Counted from the stretch's first letter, positions 9,008-18,709 are shown. The stretch is 64,000 nt of DNA from Gemmata sp. (GCA_025055115.1 JANWYJ010000021.1:62001-126000), one strand, 5' to 3'. Notes: generated from the letters alone by a model not told the origin. Numbers and translations are program-made.

Positions 9008-10234
9008 ATGCCGACAAACCCCACACGCGACGAACTGCTCGAAGTCCTGAAAAGCCATATTCTCAGCCCGGACTTCAGCCGGGCGACCTTCGCCGGGACG
9101 CGACGCGGACAGGCCACGGCGTGGGTGCGGGTCGTGGTGCGGCCGGTGGAACTGCGTAGTCTGCGCTATGTCCAATTCGCCTACCAGAGTGCGAAGAAAG
9201 TGGTCACGCGCAACTGTCGGCCCGAGGAAGTGGATGAACCGCTGGAAGAACTGTTGCGGATTGGCTTTGCGGCGATTCACATCTCGACACGGGTGGAAGA
9301 AATCGACATTCGTACCAGCCGGAAGGGTCGGGTGCACATCGGCCGGCACCGCCTGGCGGAACCCCGCGCGGCCAACGAGGCGAGTCACAACCGCGTCAAA
9401 AATCTGCCCTTACCTGAAGGGCAAGCCGATCATTTGCTGGAAGTGATGGGGATTGCGACCGCCGACGGTCGGATTCGTCCCACGATGCGGGCCAAATTCA
9501 CACAGATTAACGAGTTTCTGAAACAACTGGGGCATGTTTTGCCCGAGACGCATCTGGATCGCTTGGATCGGCCCGTCGAGATTCTCGACTGTGGTTGTGG
9601 GGCCAGTTATCTGACCTTGGCCGCCCACTATTACCTCAACGAGAAGTTGGGGATCCCCGCGCGGGTGTTGGGTGTGGACATCAACGAGGAAGTGATTCGC
9701 AAAAGTATCGAGCGGGCCGAGCAGTTGGCCGCTGATGGGCTGAATTTCGCTTGCCGCCGGATTGGTACCACGGATACTCCGGCGGACATTGTCTTCGCGT
9801 TGCATGCGTGTGATACGGCCACCGATGATGCGATCGCCCACGCGGTGCGCAGTGGGGCCAAACTGCTGTTGTGCGTACCGTGTTGCCATCATCATCTCCA
9901 TCAGGCCCTATCGCGCGACGTGGGTGAGGGCGTGTTGCGTCCGCTGTTGCGGCATGGGATTTTGTTGCAACGAACCGCGGATGTGGTCACGGATGCTTTC
10001 CGGGCGTTGGCGTTGCGGATTATGGGGTATCGCACGGATGTCGTAGAATTCGTGGCGACCGAGCACACCCCGCGCAACGTGATGATCCGCGCCGTCCGCA
10101 CCACGCAACCTTGGAGCCATCCGGACGCGCTTCGCGAATATCAACACTTCAAACGGTTCTGGCAGGTGACGCCCTACATTGAAACGGCCCTGGGAGAGGA
10201 GTTCCAGCAGTGGGTTGGGAGGGGAGCTGGATGA
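9008..10234 (+). CDS. SAM-dependent methyltransferase, Methyltransf_32-like
   Basis: The 408-residue protein has an N-terminal extension (residues 1-150) followed by a Rossmann methyltransferase domain. Motif I ILDCGCG is at 192-198, the acidic loop GVDIN at 222-226, and the diagnostic ALHACD (264-269) and VPCCHHHL (290-297) follow. The HACD/PCCH pair is typical of the PF13679 family, which includes eukaryotic METTL25 and GSTCD-like proteins. The N-terminal part (KKVVTRNCRPEE) is basic and may bind nucleic acid; RNA or protein could be the substrate. The gene starts 23 bp after asnS on the same strand and may be cotranscribed, which would suit a translation-related role. That link is inference. 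Confidence 0.8.
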   Translation: MPTNPTRDELLEVLKSHILSPDFSRATFAGTRRGQATAWVRVVVRPVELRSLRYVQFAYQSAKKVVTRNCRPEEVDEPLEELLRIGFAAIHISTRVEEIDIRTSRKGRVHIGRHRLAEPRAANEASHNRVKNLPLPEGQADHLLEVMGIATADGRIRPTMRAKFTQINEFLKQLGHVLPETHLDRLDRPVEILDCGCGASYLTLAAHYYLNEKLGIPARVLGVDINEEVIRKSIERAEQLAADGLNFACRRIGTTDTPADIVFALHACDTATDDAIAHAVRSGAKLLLCVPCCHHHLHQALSRDVGEGVLRPLLRHGILLQRTADVVTDAFRALALRIMGYRTDVVEFVATEHTPRNVMIRAVRTTQPWSHPDALREYQHFKRFWQVTPYIETALGEEFQQWVGRGAG

Positions 10235-10390
10235 GGGGGAATGGCCAAATCGCCTGAGAAGTTAATATTCGGCAGGAAATTTCATTTTTCCCGAGAGTGT
10301 TTTCTCATTTCTGTTTGCGGTTTTGTGGGTGATCGCTAGACCGCGTCTGATCCTTGGAGGATAATGGGCGAACTTCCGACGAGGTGGCCC

Positions 10391-10741
10391 ATGACCACGG
10401 AAAACGCCCACAATCCGTTGCCGGAGCGACGTTCTGCTCCGCGTCGCCAGCCGACTGTCAATACCGTGTGCCGATTTGAGACGGCCAACGGTGGCCCCCA
10501 GTCGTTAGCGCTGGTGTGGAATATCTCAACCACGGGCATCAGCGTGCTGGTTCCCGAACCGCGCGAAGCCGGAACCATCCTGGCCGGCTTCCTGGACACC
10601 TTCGATGGCGACCACATGCGACCCATCAGAATTCATGTGGTGCATTGCAAGCAGTTGGAAACGGGGGACTATGCCCTCGGCGCTCGCTTCGAGACACCGT
10701 TGAGCGAAGCGGAGCTGGCACCGTTTGTTGCGGATGCCTGA
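10391..10741 (+). CDS. PilZ domain protein
   Basis: The 116-residue protein has the PilZ pattern: an Arg-rich N-terminal loop (ERRSAPRRQP, about residues 12-21), the beta-barrel motif WNISTTGISVLVP corresponding to DxSxxG, and a terminal strand YALGARFETPL. PilZ domains bind cyclic di-GMP through the Arg loop and the D/NxSxxG motif; here the Asp is Asn (NIS), which is common. The ATG at 10391 has GAGG 6 nt upstream; an ATG nine codons earlier with GGAGG is also possible. No effector domain is attached, so it probably acts as a single-domain c-di-GMP adaptor. No GGDEF or EAL gene lies in the window. Confidence 0.8.
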   Translation: MTTENAHNPLPERRSAPRRQPTVNTVCRFETANGGPQSLALVWNISTTGISVLVPEPREAGTILAGFLDTFDGDHMRPIRIHVVHCKQLETGDYALGARFETPLSEAELAPFVADA

Positions 10742-10756
10742 ACGCTGCGGCGGGGG

Positions 10757-11848
10757 TTATGTCAGTTCCACGATTCGTTCCCCACTGCGCGCGGAGGCCA
10801 GGCACGCATCGAGGACTGTTTGCGTCTTGAGGGCCACTTCGGGCCAGAACGGATCACGGGTGTGCGTGGTCACCAGATGGCTGAAAGTGCGGATCATGTT
10901 GGTTTCTTGAGCATCTGGCGAACCGTCGCTGTATTCGGCCACAGCGAATCGCCGCGGATGGCTTTCCCAATGATAGCGGGTGCCGCTGACGTTAAAGACC
11001 GGACGATCTGCCAGAAACTGCGATTCGCACCCATAAAACGGCAGCACGAAATCCGGTACCCAAATGCTGCCCCGTGTACCACTGATGTGCGCCCACTGCT
11101 GCAATTCGGTGGTGAAGGAACAGTAAAATGACGCACTGGCCCCGCTGGCCCAGAACAACTCGCCGCTGAATTCCAGGGGTACTCCCGCCGCATTGACTTT
11201 CAGCAATCGGCCACAGACTTTGGCCGGCACGACATAATTCATTGCAAACAGTGAAAAGCGGATATTGTACCAGCCCAGATCGCCCAATGCCCCCAACGGT
11301 TCCAGATGAGGATCAATCCGGATGTTGTTTTGGAGAAATTCGTCGTTGGCCGCAAAACTGAATTGTGAGCTGATACGGTGAATCGTCCCGACGGTTTCGC
11401 CATCGTCGAGGGTATTTCGCAATAGCGGCAGCCGCTTGCTGTGCATGAACATGACGCCGTCCATAAATTGGACACCCTGCGCGGTGCAAGCGGCGAGCAT
11501 GTCGCGGACTTCCGCGGCGTTGGAACCACAGGGTTTTTCACACAAAACGTGCTTTTTCGCTTCCGCGGCCTTCACCACCCAATCGCGACGAATGCCGGTG
11601 GGCAGGGGGATGTAGACCGCATCCACATCGCCCCGTTGCAGAAGTTCGTCGTAATCCGTGGCCGCGGGTGGGGTTGGGAATGGGCATTCGCTTTGACATT
11701 CCTCAATCCAAGCTTTCGCCCGGCTTTTGTCCCGACTGGCCACAGCCGTCAGCGTGGCATTTCCCGCTAAACGGATGGCTTTCCAGTTCTTCCGGGCGAT
11801 ATTCGCGGCCCCGAGAATACCCCAGCGGCACGGATTGGTACTCATCAT
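10757..11848 (-). CDS. Gfo/Idh/MocA family oxidoreductase
   Basis: The 363-residue protein starts with a Rossmann fold (WGILGAANIARKNWKAIRLAGNATLTAVASRDKSRA). The family EKP motif is HVLCEKPCG at about 94-102, followed by the C-terminal alpha/beta dimer domain including DLGWYNIRF. The family reduces or oxidises sugars, inositols and related compounds with NAD(P). The fit is to the dehydrogenase group resembling trans-1,2-dihydrobenzene-1,2-diol dehydrogenase. Two consecutive ATG codons lie directly after AGGGGGG, so the second (11845) may be used. It converges with the PilZ gene, stops 15 bp apart. The substrate is not determined. Confidence 0.88.
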   Translation of the reverse strand: MMSTNPCRWGILGAANIARKNWKAIRLAGNATLTAVASRDKSRAKAWIEECQSECPFPTPPAATDYDELLQRGDVDAVYIPLPTGIRRDWVVKAAEAKKHVLCEKPCGSNAAEVRDMLAACTAQGVQFMDGVMFMHSKRLPLLRNTLDDGETVGTIHRISSQFSFAANDEFLQNNIRIDPHLEPLGALGDLGWYNIRFSLFAMNYVVPAKVCGRLLKVNAAGVPLEFSGELFWASGASASFYCSFTTELQQWAHISGTRGSIWVPDFVLPFYGCESQFLADRPVFNVSGTRYHWESHPRRFAVAEYSDGSPDAQETNMIRTFSHLVTTHTRDPFWPEVALKTQTVLDACLASARSGERIVELT

Positions 11849-12255
11849 CCCCCCCTTGTGCGTTTTCGTTTGCAGAACATCGTAGTGGTCGGTTCAGTCC
11901 CGGCCAATTGCCACCGCAACCGCGGCTGGTCCGTTCAACCCCAAGCGACTGTCAGCCGCGATGAAGCATCCCTTGGGGCTTTCGATCGCGGCGGGAGGGG
12001 TGAGGGGGATGGGGTTTCCGCTTGTGAGTGAAAAACCGGGCGATTATGCTCCAGTGCGAGCCTTTTTTGAGCGCCGCGACGATAGCCTGGCTTTCCGTTC
12101 TGCTATGGTTCCCCGATGGGACGATGAATGCGGGCAGACGGAGCGATCGTAGCGGATTTCTCCCGGCAAAGCCCGTTCGTTGGCGCCCGATTCGGCCTTA
12201 GAATACTCCCAGCCGATGGCTCGGCGATTGGGCCTGTGGTTTTGCGAGGTGCCCC
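11849..12255. other. Divergent intergenic region, no gene seen
   Basis: 407 bp between two divergent genes. No supported reading frame or RNA was seen. It must hold both promoters; a candidate for the right-hand gene is listed separately. Confidence 0.5.
12176..12204 (+). promoter_or_regulatory. Candidate sigma-70-type promoter
   Basis: TTCGTT (12176-12181), a 17-bp spacer and TAGAAT (12199-12204) lie 52 bp before the GTG start at 12256. The -10 box matches consensus at five of six positions; the -35 is weak. Placed by eye only. Confidence 0.3.
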
Positions 12256-15200
12256 GTGTCGATTGTTGTGGAGTGCCCCCACTGCCAGACCCGCTTCAAT
12301 CTGCAAGACGATATGAACGGGAAGACGATGCGGTGTCCCAATTTGGAATGCCGCCAGTCTTTTGTCGTGAAGGCCAAACAAGCGGCCCCCCCGCCCCCGG
12401 TGTATGCTCCGCCGCCGCCAAGCGCCAGCAAACCGGCCAAACCCCAGACACCGCCTCCCCCGCCTGCGCCGGAAATCGTTGAGGCCGTGGTGGTTGAGGC
12501 GTCCTTGGTGTCGAAACCGAAAGTGAAGGAGGTGGTCTGGTCGCAGGAGAAAGAACCACCGCCGGTCCGCAAAAGTCCGCAACCGGTCCAACCGGAACTG
12601 GTCGACGATTCTGGCCGTAGCGACGTGCTGGCGGACATTCCCCTCCGTCGTAAGAGAAAACGCTCATGGGGGCCGATCATTCTTATCGCCATGAGCATTT
12701 TCATTGTCATGGCTATTGGTGGTTCTATTCTCTATATCGGATATTTCCAACAAGAAAACGAACGTCAGCTCGCTGCGGTGGCCCAAGAGCAGTATCAGAA
12801 AGGGGAATGGGCCGAAGCCGCCAAAAGTTATGAGAAACTCCTCAGCGAATATCCCAGCAGTGACAAAAGCGACGAGTACCGCTTCTTTGCCGCCCTCAGC
12901 GGAGTGCAAAAAGAGGTCCGCTCGGTCACCAATCGGGAAAACTATGCCGCGGCTCTTCAACGATTCTACAACTTTCTCCAGGAATACCGTGATTCACCCC
13001 TGGCCAAACCCACAAGCGGCTATGGGCGTGACATTCTCGAAGCCGGCAAGAAACTCGCAGAAGATATGGCCAGCTTTGGCGCAGATCGGCTCCAAGCGTT
13101 TCGCGCCAACCGCGTGGCCAAAGGGGGGGAACTTGGGCAAGCGGAAAAGGCGATCACCGATGGCCGTGCACTGATCGAGCGGATTCAGCCCTTTCGGGCT
13201 ACCGACGACGACGACGCGCCGTTCCAACGTCTGCGCGACTCGTTCCACAACATCGAGCAAGGCATTACGCGCGAACGGGAACGAACGGCGGCTCTGGCCG
13301 CAGCCCGCGAACAACTCGAAAACCCCACGGATGCGATCATTCAGGCGGTCGTCAGTGATTTGCAGGCCCGGGGGTTTCATGACGATCCGGAAGCGATCGA
13401 CCTGATTGCTCTGGCCAAAGGCAAACTGCGCGACTTGGTTCGCTACGAGGAGGCTTTCGCCGAAGCTCAGCCGCCGCCGCCGACGGCGGCGGCGACCTTG
13501 TTATTCGTCACCCCGCTGGGACGCGAGAAGTTCGTCAACCCCAATGAGGTCGATTCATCATCCACGGTCTTCCTCTGCGTTTGCCGAGGGATTTTGTACG
13601 CCTTCCAGGAATTCGACGGTCAACTGCTGTGGGCCATGCGGGTCGGGGGCGATATTCTCGACCCTCCGGTGATGGCCCGGGTGCAATTGGAAACCGGGCC
13701 GACGGAAGTTGCGGTCGTGGCTTCCAATGTGGGGAATGCCCCGGCGATTGCCGGCGTGGTGGTCCCCACGGGGAAAATCCGCTGGTATCAGCCGTTACCT
13801 GCGCCAGTCGCCGGACCGGCCGTATTGGTCGGCACCCGCGCCTTCGTGCCGCTGCGTGATCCGCTGGGCACCATCTATGAGTTCGATGTGGCCACCGGAA
13901 CCCGTTGGGGCTGGGTCCGCATCGGCCAGCCGGTGGCTGAGCGGGGGGTGGTGTTACGACCGGGCACGAATCTACTCTACGTGGTGGCCGACGCCCGCCG
14001 GGTTTATGTCCTCGACACGGGGGGCATTGATGAGAATGGCCGTCGTGTTCACCCGCGGTGCGTTCAAGTGATGGCCACTGGGCATCTTCCAGGAACCTTG
14101 CGGGTTCCACCGTTGTTTATCGGCCCGGAAGGGATGAATCCCGGTCCGGCCTTAGCCACCAGTCCGGAAGGGCCGGTCGATCGCTTCTTAGTTTTCGCCC
14201 AAGCCGAGGGGACGGAACGCACCTTGCTACGGGCCTTCGCCGTCCGGCCTCCGGCACCCTCGGCGGGGGGAACTATCCCCGAGACGCCGGCGAAGCCACT
14301 GGTGGAACTACCTGTGCCCGGCTGGGTGTCTTCCATGCCCATCACCGATAACGAACGGCTGGCCCTGATCACCGATACGGGCGAATTCCGCCTCTTTGGA
14401 GTCAACCAACCCGAGAACCGCGACCGCCCCCTATTTCCTTATCCTCATCCAGCCCCGCTAAAGGCTCCGGGCGAGCGGATTCCCCCCGGCTTGGTCGTTC
14501 CCGGTGGTGGGGAATCCACCTATTGGCTTCTGACCGCCGGCCAGCTCCAGAAAGCCCAACTGGCGATGGTGCCAAGTCGCGGGCAGGAAGTGGTGTTGAC
14601 TGGTTCGCCCCGACCGATCGGCGAGCCGGTTCACCCCGCGCAGGTCAATACCCGGCGGGATACCGCGTGTGTGGTGGTCCGTTCGCCGTCATCATCAGCG
14701 TGTCGGGCGGTCGTGTTCAGCCTGAAGGACGGTGAAATCCTATGGGAGCGGCAATTGGGTTTGGTCCCGGCGAAGGCCTCTCCCCGCGGCGACGCGGCTC
14801 AACCCATTGCCCAGGGCGATAAATTTCTGGTCGTCGATGAAAGTGGGGCCATTTTCGCGATTCCTGCGACCAATGCCGTCGCGATCGGTCAAACCCTGAC
14901 AATACCCGAAACCTGGCGGCTGAAACCCCCACCGGAGAAAGCCCTCGGAGCGACCGTGGTGGTCGCTGCAGCGGATGGACAAGTGGTCTTCACCCTCACG
15001 CCCGTCTCACGCGATCGGCCAACCTGGCTGATTCGCCGCATCGTGCAGGCCGAGGTTTCCCGTGATGACGAAGTACTAGCGCCCGAAGCGCTGGCCGGTC
15101 AACCGGCCGTGGTGGGCGGCTACTTGTTGGTGCCAGCAGCCGATGGGTTTGTGTATCGGTATCTGCCTGGCGAGGGTGGGCCGCGCGCCGGTACGCTGGT

Positions 15201-15921
15201 TGCCGGCCCCAAATGGCACGATGAGCGACGAGGGGTCTGTAGCATCACGCCACTGTCGGATTCTGCCTTCGCCACTTCCGATGGGGGCAAGAAGTGGCAC
15301 CGCTGGGAATGGCCCACCCCCAACGGCAAATTCCGTGATGGTGGCAGTTGGGAGTTGAATCAGAACACCGCCGGCCTTGGGGTGGTTTTGCCCCCCGCCG
15401 AGGTTGGGTCGCCACCACGGTGGCTGGTTGCCGACAGTAGCGGCACCGTCTGGCTCTTTGCCGCCGATCGAGCCGCCGGTCCGCTACGCTGCTGGCGACC
15501 CGGAGCCGACAGCGGGCTGCCTCCCGGCCCACCAACCTCCCGGTTTGCGATCCTTCCGACCGAGATGAAACCGCTTGTGGCGTATGTTGTTGATGATAAA
15601 GCCGTTGTGGCAATCGATCCCGAATTCGATCAGGTCGCGTGGATGGCCACGATGGGCGATGCTCCCACCGATCGACTCCTCGGCACTCCCCAACCGATCC
15701 GCGGCGGCCAGTATTGCGCCGTGACCGACTTGGGTGGGAATATCCGCATTCTGAATGCGGTCACCGGTGCGGAGGTCGCCAAACCCAGCGTGGGGATTCG
15801 GGGAGCTGTTCCGGTCACTGCCGGTGTCATCAACGGCAACACCGTGTTGACACTCTTGACCGATGGCTCCGCCACAGTCATCGAACTCCCCCCCCTCGCA
15901 GCACCAGCTCCGAAGCCATGA
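12256..15921 (+). CDS. Zinc-ribbon, single-TM, PQQ-type beta-propeller protein
   Basis: This giant 1221-residue protein has an N-terminal zinc ribbon (CPHC at 7-10, CPNLEC at 27-32), a Pro-rich linker (40-115), and a basic patch RRKRKR before one transmembrane segment (139-163). A TPR-like helical region (~170-420; YQKGEWAEAAKSYEKLLSEYP) is followed by a large extracytoplasmic beta-propeller (~425-1210). The propeller has repeated strands such as VVLRPGTNLLYVVADARRVYVLDTGG and GGNIRILNAVTGAEV, resembling PQQ/quinoprotein repeats. No catalytic residues are recognised, so a scaffold or sensor role is as likely as enzymatic. The GTG start has GAGG 6 nt upstream. Its zinc-ribbon/TM plan recurs in the gene at 57634. 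Confidence 0.8.
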   Translation: MSIVVECPHCQTRFNLQDDMNGKTMRCPNLECRQSFVVKAKQAAPPPPVYAPPPPSASKPAKPQTPPPPPAPEIVEAVVVEASLVSKPKVKEVVWSQEKEPPPVRKSPQPVQPELVDDSGRSDVLADIPLRRKRKRSWGPIILIAMSIFIVMAIGGSILYIGYFQQENERQLAAVAQEQYQKGEWAEAAKSYEKLLSEYPSSDKSDEYRFFAALSGVQKEVRSVTNRENYAAALQRFYNFLQEYRDSPLAKPTSGYGRDILEAGKKLAEDMASFGADRLQAFRANRVAKGGELGQAEKAITDGRALIERIQPFRATDDDDAPFQRLRDSFHNIEQGITRERERTAALAAAREQLENPTDAIIQAVVSDLQARGFHDDPEAIDLIALAKGKLRDLVRYEEAFAEAQPPPPTAAATLLFVTPLGREKFVNPNEVDSSSTVFLCVCRGILYAFQEFDGQLLWAMRVGGDILDPPVMARVQLETGPTEVAVVASNVGNAPAIAGVVVPTGKIRWYQPLPAPVAGPAVLVGTRAFVPLRDPLGTIYEFDVATGTRWGWVRIGQPVAERGVVLRPGTNLLYVVADARRVYVLDTGGIDENGRRVHPRCVQVMATGHLPGTLRVPPLFIGPEGMNPGPALATSPEGPVDRFLVFAQAEGTERTLLRAFAVRPPAPSAGGTIPETPAKPLVELPVPGWVSSMPITDNERLALITDTGEFRLFGVNQPENRDRPLFPYPHPAPLKAPGERIPPGLVVPGGGESTYWLLTAGQLQKAQLAMVPSRGQEVVLTGSPRPIGEPVHPAQVNTRRDTACVVVRSPSSSACRAVVFSLKDGEILWERQLGLVPAKASPRGDAAQPIAQGDKFLVVDESGAIFAIPATNAVAIGQTLTIPETWRLKPPPEKALGATVVVAAADGQVVFTLTPVSRDRPTWLIRRIVQAEVSRDDEVLAPEALAGQPAVVGGYLLVPAADGFVYRYLPGEGGPRAGTLVAGPKWHDERRGVCSITPLSDSAFATSDGGKKWHRWEWPTPNGKFRDGGSWELNQNTAGLGVVLPPAEVGSPPRWLVADSSGTVWLFAADRAAGPLRCWRPGADSGLPPGPPTSRFAILPTEMKPLVAYVVDDKAVVAIDPEFDQVAWMATMGDAPTDRLLGTPQPIRGGQYCAVTDLGGNIRILNAVTGAEVAKPSVGIRGAVPVTAGVINGNTVLTLLTDGSATVIELPPLAAPAPKP

Positions 15922-16001
15922 CCTTGGCCCCGTCTGGAGGGGCAGGGGCAGGTGGGTTGAACTTCATTCAGCGCCCGCTCCGAAGCCATGACCGTGGCCC
16001 C
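15899..16001. repeat. 33-bp direct repeat spanning a stop codon (period 70)
   Basis: Copies at 15899-15931 and 15969-16001, 30 of 33 positions identical, both containing GCTCCGAAGCCATGACC. In the first copy this encodes the last residues and the TGA stop of the giant propeller protein. Confidence 0.8.
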
Positions 16002-16070
16002 CGATCATCCGCGGGCCAGCCAATAACCAGGCGCCGAATCCTTCATCAACCCGAAGAAAAAATGAAGGGT

Positions 16071-16202
16071 ACTGGCCAGAATTTGAGCATCTGACCTCCT
16101 GGGGCTATATCCTCACTGGCCAGGATGTGAGCATGTAACCTCCTGGGGCCACCCCCTCACTGGCCAGAATCTGAGCATGTGACTTCCTGGGGCCACGCCC
16201 TC
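16071..16202. repeat. 44-bp tandem repeat, three copies, abutting a stop codon
   Basis: Units at 16071-16114, 16115-16158 and 16159-16202 each begin ACTGGCCAG and contain CCTGGGGC. They differ from one another at a few positions. The array ends inside the stop codon (16203-16201) of the minus-strand gene that follows, so on that strand it starts right at the TGA. Confidence 0.85.
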
Positions 16203-18555
16203 ATTTACGGGGTGGTTGGGTGGAGTGAATGGTGAGGTACACTGCACCGACGACTGGTCGGCCATCCGTATTCGTAAGATTATACCCCACCATCATTTGC
16301 ATCACCGGTACGAGCTTGGTGAAGGTGAGTTCCACCGTGCGGCCATCCGCCAATAACCGCGCTGAGCGGATCGGAACGTCGTCTTGACCTTCGGTCTGGG
16401 GATCGGAAACTTTCCACCGTTTGGAACCGTATTCGCCACTCCAGCGGTAATTCCACCAAGCCGCGGCGAAATTCGCGGTGTTCTCGACGGCGCGAGCCTC
16501 TAACGGACGGCTGAATGTCAGGCGGAGCGTATTTTCACGCACTTCCAGCGCCAGGGGGAGATCGAGCGGCTGGCCGGTGTAGCGAACCCGCTGCAAGCAG
16601 CCGTCGGCCTGGGCCGCCGTTTGCCAGCCGTTGAGGCCGCAAACATACAGGTGACCATCGCTGTGGAATCGCCCACGACAAACGCCGGCCAAAAATCGGA
16701 TGGGTAGCGGAACTACGCCTCCCTGGACGGTTCCATCGTGCAAAGGCTGGCGAAGCAGCACAAAGGGCCGACAGCGGCCGTAGGAGAAGTGCAGCGGTAA
16801 CCCCGCCAGCGGGCCGAAGGTTTTTTCGGGCACCCACACTTGCCCGCCGGCGGAGTTATCAACCTCGCGCGGCAGCCAACAAATTGGTGGATCGTAGGTA
16901 GTTGGCGGGGTCGGGCGATGGTGTGCCCGCATATCGCCATAGAAGCCGCCGCGACGGTATTCATCGATGCGCGTGGCTGGCATCCAATTACCCTCCTGAT
17001 CGGCACCGGTGATAATCCCGGTGGGTGAAATACCCAGGCCTATCGGATGACGAAATCCTGTGCAGAAGACTTCCGACCGGGTGCCATCCTTGCTGACGCG
17101 CAGCAGGCAGCCACCGGTGGGGGTGTCGGTATCGCCGGTTTTGAAGAAGTAGAAGTGACCTTCCGGGTCGGTTTCCAAACAGGTGTCGTAGGAGTGTTCG
17201 CCGCCGCCGGTGTGCCAATCGTTATTGAGACATTCGTAGAAGTCGGCTTCACCATCGTCATTGCCATCGTGCAGGCGGGTCAGTTGGCCGCGTTCCAGAA
17301 CAACCACGCGATCATCGACGACCTTCAGGCCCAAAGGTTGATACAAACCGGTGGCAAAGCGCTGCCAAGCACATGTTCCGGCTTTTTCATCCACTTGAAC
17401 AAGCCAAACATCGCCGTGGCAGGTGCAAACGGCGATACGGCCATCCTTGAGGAAGTCCACGCCGGTGCAGAAAAACAGAGCTTTGAAAGGGTTTTGGTAG
17501 GGAATGGTGAGGGTGTCGAGGGCGAATGGCCCATGGTCGTGGCCGCGTTCAAGCGGCGTGATGATAGGTTTCCCCCAGCGTTTCGGGCCAGGTTGGGTGA
17601 AGGGTGTTAGTTTCTGGGGCGCTGGAAGTTTTTTGAGTTTCTCGATGAAGGCGTCGAGATCTTTGGCCGCGATCCTGGCCACGCCGACGGTCAGATAAAT
17701 CGGTTGGGGGGAAGCAGGCACTACGATCGTCGCACGACCCTCGGTTGGCAGGGAAATTCCCCCACAGTGACGAACCCAAGCCACCCGCCTTGTCGCTGCG
17801 GCTCCGGAAACGAGGATGGCCAGCTCGTCATCCTCGATGGTAGTGGCTATCAGCCCGGCGTTGTCTTGGATCTTCTCCAGCTCGCAGAGAAAACGTTGCA
17901 CTGCGGTTTTCCCCGGGCCAATCTCCAATGTGCTGACCACGACGGTTTGATCGCCCACGGCGATGGTTTGCGGGCTTTCCAGCACCGTTCGCGTGTCCAC
18001 GCGGTAGCGGAAGACGACCCGGGAACCGTGGTGATACAGACCATGATATTTCGCCCAGTCGGCAGGTAACGGCGCGGTGAATGGGGTTGCGGGGGCATCC
18101 CAGTGGCCCTGGGGGTTGGCCCATCCCGGCCCAGGCGGGGCGGCGAATTGCAGGTCGCCCTTGGGAGTCGGCGTGTTGAGCAGTCCAAAACGCCGGTCCG
18201 AGTGGTGCAGATAGCCTCCGGTCCATGCGGCGCTCAGTTGCAGCGTATTGCGGTCGAAGACAGCGCCGGCGGTGGTGGCATCGCCCAGTTTCACGGCGGT
18301 GGCTTTGTAAATGGTGGCCGAATGGGGTCCTAATGGGTAGCGGAGCGTGCCGTTGAGAGCCGGACCGGTATTCATTTCCCGAAAACGGGGATCGATCCAA
18401 TCTTTCTCCGTGGCTTTTTCCCAGGGTTCGGCTTTACCTGTCGCCGGACGGGGCGTCCAATCGCGCAGGATCAGGTCCACTTCCCGGGGTGCGGGGGCGA
18501 TGGGGACGGGGGGCGGGGCTGCCGTCACCGCGGTCAGAAGCCAGAGGATTGTCAT
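16201..18555 (-). CDS. Secreted sorbosone dehydrogenase-like beta-propeller protein
   Basis: The 784-residue protein has a short signal peptide (MTILWLLTAVTAA). The N-terminal region (~20-330) resembles the DUF6797-type domain found before propellers in planctomycetes (WKKATEKDW-type start, GAVFDRNTLQLSAAWTGGYL). A propeller follows with the typical GVDFLKDGRIAVCTCHGDVW, LGLKVVDDRVVVLERGQLTRLHDGNDDGEADFYE and GFRHPIGLGISPTG motifs of the glucose/sorbosone dehydrogenase group. A C-terminal Ig-like segment ends the protein. No haem-binding CxxCH is present, so any redox partner would be separate. GGGGGG lies 6 nt before the ATG at 18555. Probably periplasmic and linked to sugar or polysaccharide use. 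The catalytic role is inferred. Confidence 0.8.
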   Translation of the reverse strand: MTILWLLTAVTAAPPPVPIAPAPREVDLILRDWTPRPATGKAEPWEKATEKDWIDPRFREMNTGPALNGTLRYPLGPHSATIYKATAVKLGDATTAGAVFDRNTLQLSAAWTGGYLHHSDRRFGLLNTPTPKGDLQFAAPPGPGWANPQGHWDAPATPFTAPLPADWAKYHGLYHHGSRVVFRYRVDTRTVLESPQTIAVGDQTVVVSTLEIGPGKTAVQRFLCELEKIQDNAGLIATTIEDDELAILVSGAAATRRVAWVRHCGGISLPTEGRATIVVPASPQPIYLTVGVARIAAKDLDAFIEKLKKLPAPQKLTPFTQPGPKRWGKPIITPLERGHDHGPFALDTLTIPYQNPFKALFFCTGVDFLKDGRIAVCTCHGDVWLVQVDEKAGTCAWQRFATGLYQPLGLKVVDDRVVVLERGQLTRLHDGNDDGEADFYECLNNDWHTGGGEHSYDTCLETDPEGHFYFFKTGDTDTPTGGCLLRVSKDGTRSEVFCTGFRHPIGLGISPTGIITGADQEGNWMPATRIDEYRRGGFYGDMRAHHRPTPPTTYDPPICWLPREVDNSAGGQVWVPEKTFGPLAGLPLHFSYGRCRPFVLLRQPLHDGTVQGGVVPLPIRFLAGVCRGRFHSDGHLYVCGLNGWQTAAQADGCLQRVRYTGQPLDLPLALEVRENTLRLTFSRPLEARAVENTANFAAAWWNYRWSGEYGSKRWKVSDPQTEGQDDVPIRSARLLADGRTVELTFTKLVPVMQMMVGYNLTNTDGRPVVGAVYLTIHSTQPPRK

Positions 18556-18657
18556 ATCGTTCCCCCCAAAAGCCTGGAATCGGTTGGCATTGCAGACGTT
18601 GTGAATCGTGGTATCCGTCTCTGAGAGGGCTAGCAATCCTTGCGCGCGAGTTTTCGG

Positions 18658-18680
18658 TTGACAACCGACGGTCGATCGAG
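18658..18680 (+). promoter_or_regulatory. Candidate -35 element for the DUF1559 gene
   Basis: A perfect TTGACA at 18658-18663 lies 146 bp before the ATG at 18810. The best -10 at 17 bp spacing is a weak GATGTT, so the promoter is only tentative. Confidence 0.25.
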
Positions 18681-18709
18681 GATGTTAAGCATACTGGCTG
18701 TGAATACCT

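Noticed and set aside
11849-12255. tRNA-like GGTTCAGTCCCGGCC segment
   Set aside because: No cloverleaf could be completed around it: no matching acceptor stem or anticodon arm.
12103-12591. 162-residue minus-strand open frame
   Set aside because: A shadow of the Pro-rich N-terminal part of the zinc-ribbon propeller protein, which has a ribosome site and clear domains.
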